Below are positions 5,820-8,859 of a stretch of 8,859 nucleotides of DNA, piece after piece. The stretch comes from Methanomethylovorans sp. (GTDB lineage: Archaea; Halobacteriota; Methanosarcinia; Methanosarcinales; Methanosarcinaceae). The stretch lies in assembly GCA_020854785.1 (NCBI GenBank), contig JAHFZE010000227.1, positions 1 to 8,859 of the forward strand, in the 5' to 3' direction. Position 1 is the first letter of the stretch. Each line of letters opens with the position of its first letter. Made by a program: the position numbers and the translations under genes. The notes below the pieces were generated by a model that ran no database searches, was not told the DNA's origin, and saw nothing but the letters and a program-made list of their open reading frames with translations.

Positions 5820-7010
5820 ATGATCCCTGAAAAATCCTATGACATCATTGTAATAGGGGCTGGTCCTGCCGGTTCCACTGCCGCTACCTATGCAGCCCAG
5901 CGAGGCATGTCTGTCCTGTTGGTCGATAAGAAGAAAGATATCGGAGTGCCTCTGCAATGTGGTGGTTTCCTGCCCCATATCGAAACACTACAGGAACTCA
6001 TACCCGGTGCAGAACTACCTTTCACCCTTGAGGAATACCCCTCAGGCTGTTTACATGCCACAACTTCTTTTCAACGGTTCATAGCTCCGAATGGCATTTC
6101 CAAAGGTTTTAAAGTAAAGGGCGATGCTCTTGACAGGCGCAGGTTCGATAAACATCTTGCTTCAGTGGCTGCAAAGACCGGTGCTCATCTATTGATCGCG
6201 ACCAATGTGCTGGAAGTGAGCGGAACCAGAGCGATCATGGATGGTGCTTTCGGGAGATACGAAGTACAGGGAAAGGTGATCATTGGAGCCGATGGCCCGA
6301 ACTCCATAGTTGCTGCTTCTAAAGGTATGCTAAGAGAATCCGATCCCATGGGAACAAGCACAGCTTTTGAATATGAGCTTTCTGGTGTCGATGTGGATAA
6401 AGAAGCTGTGGAAATGTATTTTGGGAAAGATTATGTTCCCGGAGGCTATGCATGGATAATTTCCCAGGGTGATGACAGGGCCAATATTGGAGTAGGTATC
6501 CGGGAAGCTCTCTTTGCAGATCATATGTGTGCACGGGATTATCTGAACAGGTTCATGTACGAGCATCCCATTGCCAGTGAAAAGTTAAAGGAAGGAAACA
6601 TCATATCTGTTATTTCCGGACTCGTACCAGTGGGGGGGGCACCCAGGGTCACTGCCACAAAAGATACTCTCATTGCAGGGGATGCAGCAGGGCATCTCAT
6701 TGCCACGAACGGCGGAGGCATATCCACAGCCATGGTCGGAGGTAAGATCGCAGGCGAATCTGCTGCTGATTTCCTGCAAGGGAAATGCAGGCTTGAAGAT
6801 TATGATAAACGATGGAGAGCCCAGATGGGACTGGAGATCAGGACCGCTGTCCATGTACGTAAATTAATGGATAGGCTCATGCTTTCGGATGGATTGATGA
6901 ACACGGCCATCAAGGCTATCTCACCTGCACAAATGAAAGCCATACAGTGCGGCCAGTTGCCCGATCCTGTGAAAAAGACCCTGCACAGACTAAATATGGG
7001 TATGGGCTGA
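5820..7010 (+). CDS. Geranylgeranyl reductase family FAD-dependent oxidoreductase
   Basis: Flavoprotein of 396 residues; family members saturate isoprenoid double bonds, in archaea chiefly those of the geranylgeranyl chains of membrane lipids. Seen: the FAD-binding IGAGPAGSTAA (12-22), acidic D36 after the second strand, an IGVPLQCGG segment (41-49) at the place of the family's conserved Cys region, LDRRRFDKHL (104-113), GADGPNS (156-162), GGYAWI (208-213) with ANIGVGI (221-227), and GDAAGHLIATNGGGIS (287-302) that closes the FAD site. Length is normal for the family. ATG 5820 puts the FAD strand at residue 8; an in-frame TTG at 5811 is the alternative. The next gene begins one base after the stop codon, so the two are co-transcribed and probably translationally coupled. 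Methanogens carry several paralogues, so the lipid substrate is inferred, and another isoprenoid or a quinone-like substrate is possible. Confidence 0.88.
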   Translation: MIPEKSYDIIVIGAGPAGSTAATYAAQRGMSVLLVDKKKDIGVPLQCGGFLPHIETLQELIPGAELPFTLEEYPSGCLHATTSFQRFIAPNGISKGFKVKGDALDRRRFDKHLASVAAKTGAHLLIATNVLEVSGTRAIMDGAFGRYEVQGKVIIGADGPNSIVAASKGMLRESDPMGTSTAFEYELSGVDVDKEAVEMYFGKDYVPGGYAWIISQGDDRANIGVGIREALFADHMCARDYLNRFMYEHPIASEKLKEGNIISVISGLVPVGGAPRVTATKDTLIAGDAAGHLIATNGGGISTAMVGGKIAGESAADFLQGKCRLEDYDKRWRAQMGLEIRTAVHVRKLMDRLMLSDGLMNTAIKAISPAQMKAIQCGQLPDPVKKTLHRLNMGMG

Positions 7011-7011
7011 C

Positions 7012-8016
7012 ATGTATCTTTTTGTTTATGGCACCTTAAAACGAGAAGGTGTGAGCCACAAGCTTATGGAATGTGCCACTTTTGTATGCAAAGCACGTAC
7101 GGCTTGTAAATACGCTCTGATAGATCTTGGCCCTTTTCCAGGTGTGCTGCATGACGTACAAATATCTTTAATTACTGGAGAAATATATAATATAGATTGT
7201 GACTTATTATACAAGCTTGATGGATATGAAGGCGAATGGTATTTCAGATCAGAAACGGATATGGAGAATGGTATGACTGCACAGATGTATTTCCTGAAGG
7301 ATATACCACCCTCTATGAAGGATAGGAGCTTTGTGATCCCTTCAGGCACATGGGAGGAAAAAATGGGTGAAAATACTAGGGGAGCAAAAGAAAGGATCTT
7401 GTACGGTAAAAAAGATCTTGCTCAGGGGCATAAAAACACCCTTGCCTATGAGGTACATAATAACCTCTACCTGAACATCACTAACAGGTGCAGTGCCAGA
7501 TGCACTTTCTGCATAAGGGATATCTCAGATGGAGTTTATGGGTATGATCTCTGGCTTTCCAGGGAACCCACACTGGAAGACATGATCAGCCACCTCAGTG
7601 AACTGGATCTCAAAAAGTATAAGGAGATCGTTTTTACAGGATTTGGTGAACCTACTGCCAGGCTGTCAGTTCTGCTCAGGATCACAGCATGGCTCCATGA
7701 GCAGGGAATTAGGGTGAGGCTTGATACCAACGGACATGCTGCATTGATCAATCCGGATCTAGACGTTGTGAACGAGCTTAAGAGAGCCGGAATGAATGCA
7801 GTTTCCGTAAGTCTGAACGCACAAAACGAAGAATTATATGAGAAGCTTTGCAGACCTATATTCGCCGGATCGTATCAGGCCATGCTCACTTTTGCACGTC
7901 AGTGTATTGGTGTGGGTATCAGTACCCGTATGACCGTTGTAAAAGTACCTGATGTTGACATAGAAGCCTGCGAGAAAATAGCAAAGGATATGGGAGCCAG
8001 CTTCTTTGCAAGATGA
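7012..8016 (+). CDS. Gamma-glutamylcyclotransferase domain fused to TatD-associated-type radical SAM domain
   Basis: A single 334-residue frame with two enzymatic domains. Residues 1-118 are a gamma-glutamylcyclotransferase/AIG2-like fold: YLFVYGTLKREG at the start, GPFPGVL (40-46), GEIYNI (56-61) and KLDGYEG (68-74), where E73 aligns with the catalytic Glu of human GGCT (LDEQEG). Residues about 148-334 are a radical SAM domain: LYLNITNRC, with C160, C164 and C167 in the CxxxCxxC motif that holds the 4Fe-4S cluster, followed by IRDISDGVYGYDLWLSREPT and FTGFGEPTAR (208-217), the SAM-binding strand. The segment around the cysteines matches the family of radical SAM proteins found beside or fused to TatD nucleases. 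No SPASM or other C-terminal cluster domain. The start ATG lies one base after the preceding stop. The substrate is unknown; a gamma-glutamyl compound is suggested by the first domain. No break in frame is seen at the junction. Confidence 0.85.
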   Translation: MYLFVYGTLKREGVSHKLMECATFVCKARTACKYALIDLGPFPGVLHDVQISLITGEIYNIDCDLLYKLDGYEGEWYFRSETDMENGMTAQMYFLKDIPPSMKDRSFVIPSGTWEEKMGENTRGAKERILYGKKDLAQGHKNTLAYEVHNNLYLNITNRCSARCTFCIRDISDGVYGYDLWLSREPTLEDMISHLSELDLKKYKEIVFTGFGEPTARLSVLLRITAWLHEQGIRVRLDTNGHAALINPDLDVVNELKRAGMNAVSVSLNAQNEELYEKLCRPIFAGSYQAMLTFARQCIGVGISTRMTVVKVPDVDIEACEKIAKDMGASFFAR

Positions 8017-8042
8017 GTTAAATGCAGATGGACAATATGTGA

Positions 8043-8672
8043 TCAGTGGATATATCTGAAAAGATCATCCCTTCTTGCAAGATGCATGCGTTGGCGTATG
8101 CATGAAGCAAGATCCTTAAGGTCGTTCTGTTTGGCACTTACAGGTACCACAACTTCCTGCCACATGTTCCAGGGTGAAGGCAGTCCAAGCTTCTCCACGA
8201 TATCGTCAAGCACGTGGTCAGCTATGGCTTCTTCTATCTTATCCATTTTGTTTATAGCCAAAATCACAGGGATACCCAGCTCGTTGAGGAACTTGAACAG
8301 TTCGATATCTACCGGTATTTCATTCCTTTCTTCCCATCTGGTCACTATGTCCAGAAATGAAGAGCCATCGACCACCAGTACCGCCAGATCTATCCTTTCT
8401 GCATTATCCTCTATATAATGCACGATCTTATCCTTAACGATATCCTGCTTACGTTCCTTGACACCATTCATGAAACCAAAACCAGGCATATCCGTAACCA
8501 GCAGATCGGCAAGTCTCACATGTGTGGGTTTCAGGGTAACCCCGGGCCTTTTGCCCACTCTTAATTTGCTGCCGGTCAGCTTGCGGATGATAGAGGATTT
8601 GCCCACATTGGACCTGCCCACAAAGACGATCTCAAATTCGGCACCATCAGCAAGGTCCGTTTTATTTTTCAT
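8043..8672 (-). CDS. engB: GTP-binding protein EngB (YihA family)
   Basis: Small cytoplasmic GTPase of 209 residues, from a family linked in bacteria to assembly of the large ribosomal subunit; the archaeal role is inferred. The GTPase motifs are all present: G1 GRSNVGKSS (19-27), with the RSNVGKSS form typical of EngB; G2 GVTLKPT (44-50); G3 DMPGFGF (61-67); G4 NKMD (141-144); G5 SAK (179-181). The NMWQEVVVPVSA segment and extended middle region fit the archaeal subgroup. GGAG lies five bases before the ATG at 8672. The end of the DHH phosphoesterase gene is 15 bases upstream on the same strand, so they form an operon. It converges on the radical SAM gene with a 26-base gap that holds no clear terminator. 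Confidence 0.93.
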   Translation of the reverse strand: MKNKTDLADGAEFEIVFVGRSNVGKSSIIRKLTGSKLRVGKRPGVTLKPTHVRLADLLVTDMPGFGFMNGVKERKQDIVKDKIVHYIEDNAERIDLAVLVVDGSSFLDIVTRWEERNEIPVDIELFKFLNELGIPVILAINKMDKIEEAIADHVLDDIVEKLGLPSPWNMWQEVVVPVSAKQNDLKDLASCIRQRMHLARRDDLFRYIH

Positions 8673-8687
8673 ATTATCTCCGGTTGC

Positions 8688-8859
8688 TTAATGGCACTTA
8701 TCGATAATATGTTCTTCTTTTAGTCTTTGCTCTTCTTCACCTATTCGAACATCAAGCTCATTCAGGAATGCTTTAAAATCAGCCACTGGTATCCTTGCAC
8801 CGGCAGCTTCCGCAAGACCACCGCCAGTACCTCCATACCTGGGAGCCACTTCCCGCAAG
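8688..8859 (-). CDS. DHH/DHHA1-family phosphoesterase, C-terminal fragment
   Basis: The window cuts this gene; only the last 56 residues are present. They begin LREVAPRYGGTGGGLAEAAG, the glycine-rich DHHA1 signature that in RecJ-like, NrnA-like and related phosphoesterases helps bind the nucleic acid or nucleotide end. This is followed by ARIP and a charged helix rich in Glu that ends the protein. Most family members have GGGH at this spot; here the base triplet encodes Leu (GGGL). The catalytic DHH domain lies beyond the window, so the substrate (DNA, RNA, nanoRNA or dinucleotide) cannot be told. engB follows after 15 bases, indicating one transcript. Confidence 0.75.
   Translation of the reverse strand, partial: LREVAPRYGGTGGGLAEAAGARIPVADFKAFLNELDVRIGEEEQRLKEEHIIDKCH

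Noticed and set aside
6632..6639. Run of eight G inside the reductase gene, a possible phase-variation or sequencing-error site
   Set aside because: The reading frame continues correctly across it with sensible family residues (LVPVGGAP), so there is no sign of slippage.

Overview
The window looks like chromosomal DNA of a methanogenic archaeon, most probably of the order Methanosarcinales (inference from gene content; no marker gene fixes the genus). Reasons: a long archaeal-type FKBP prolyl isomerase with an extra C-terminal domain, a geranylgeranyl reductase-family flavoprotein of the kind that saturates archaeal isoprenoid lipids, the archaeal form of the GTPase EngB, a tRNA gene without encoded CCA, Shine-Dalgarno sites of the AGGTG/GGAG type, and AT-rich TATA-like elements in the gaps.

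Layout. (1) Bases 1-1435: a two-helix membrane protein with a PH-like C-terminal domain (+), then a roughly 900-base stretch with few genes. That stretch holds a convincing 58-residue membrane protein (+, 1041-1217), two weaker small minus-strand frames (639-965) and a 14-bp palindrome. (2) Bases 1436-1521: tRNA-Ser(UGA), minus strand, with a perfect hairpin just upstream. (3) Bases 1624-4655, minus strand: the FKBP isomerase, and upstream of it a complete methyl-accepting chemotaxis protein that starts at TTG and ends at a hairpin/T-tract terminator. (4) Bases 4955-5677, minus strand: a protein with a divided PUA/EVE-like domain, resembling the N-terminal domain of Mrr-type restriction proteins, with a coiled coil inserted and no nuclease domain. 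(5) Bases 5820-8016, plus strand: a two-gene operon with a 1-base gap, made of the geranylgeranyl reductase-family flavoprotein and a protein that fuses a gamma-glutamylcyclotransferase domain to a radical SAM domain of the TatD-associated type. (6) Bases 8043-8859, minus strand: engB preceded by the C-terminal end of a DHH/DHHA1 phosphoesterase, 15 bases apart, converging on the radical SAM gene.

Most genes are housekeeping or signalling functions and do not form one obvious system. The two most unusual items are the cyclotransferase-radical SAM fusion coupled to the reductase gene, and the solitary PUA/EVE-like reader with a coiled-coil insert, divergently transcribed from that operon across a gap containing a perfect 16-bp palindrome. 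I see no CRISPR array, insertion sequence, integrase or replication origin. All assignments come from reading the translations; no database search was run.
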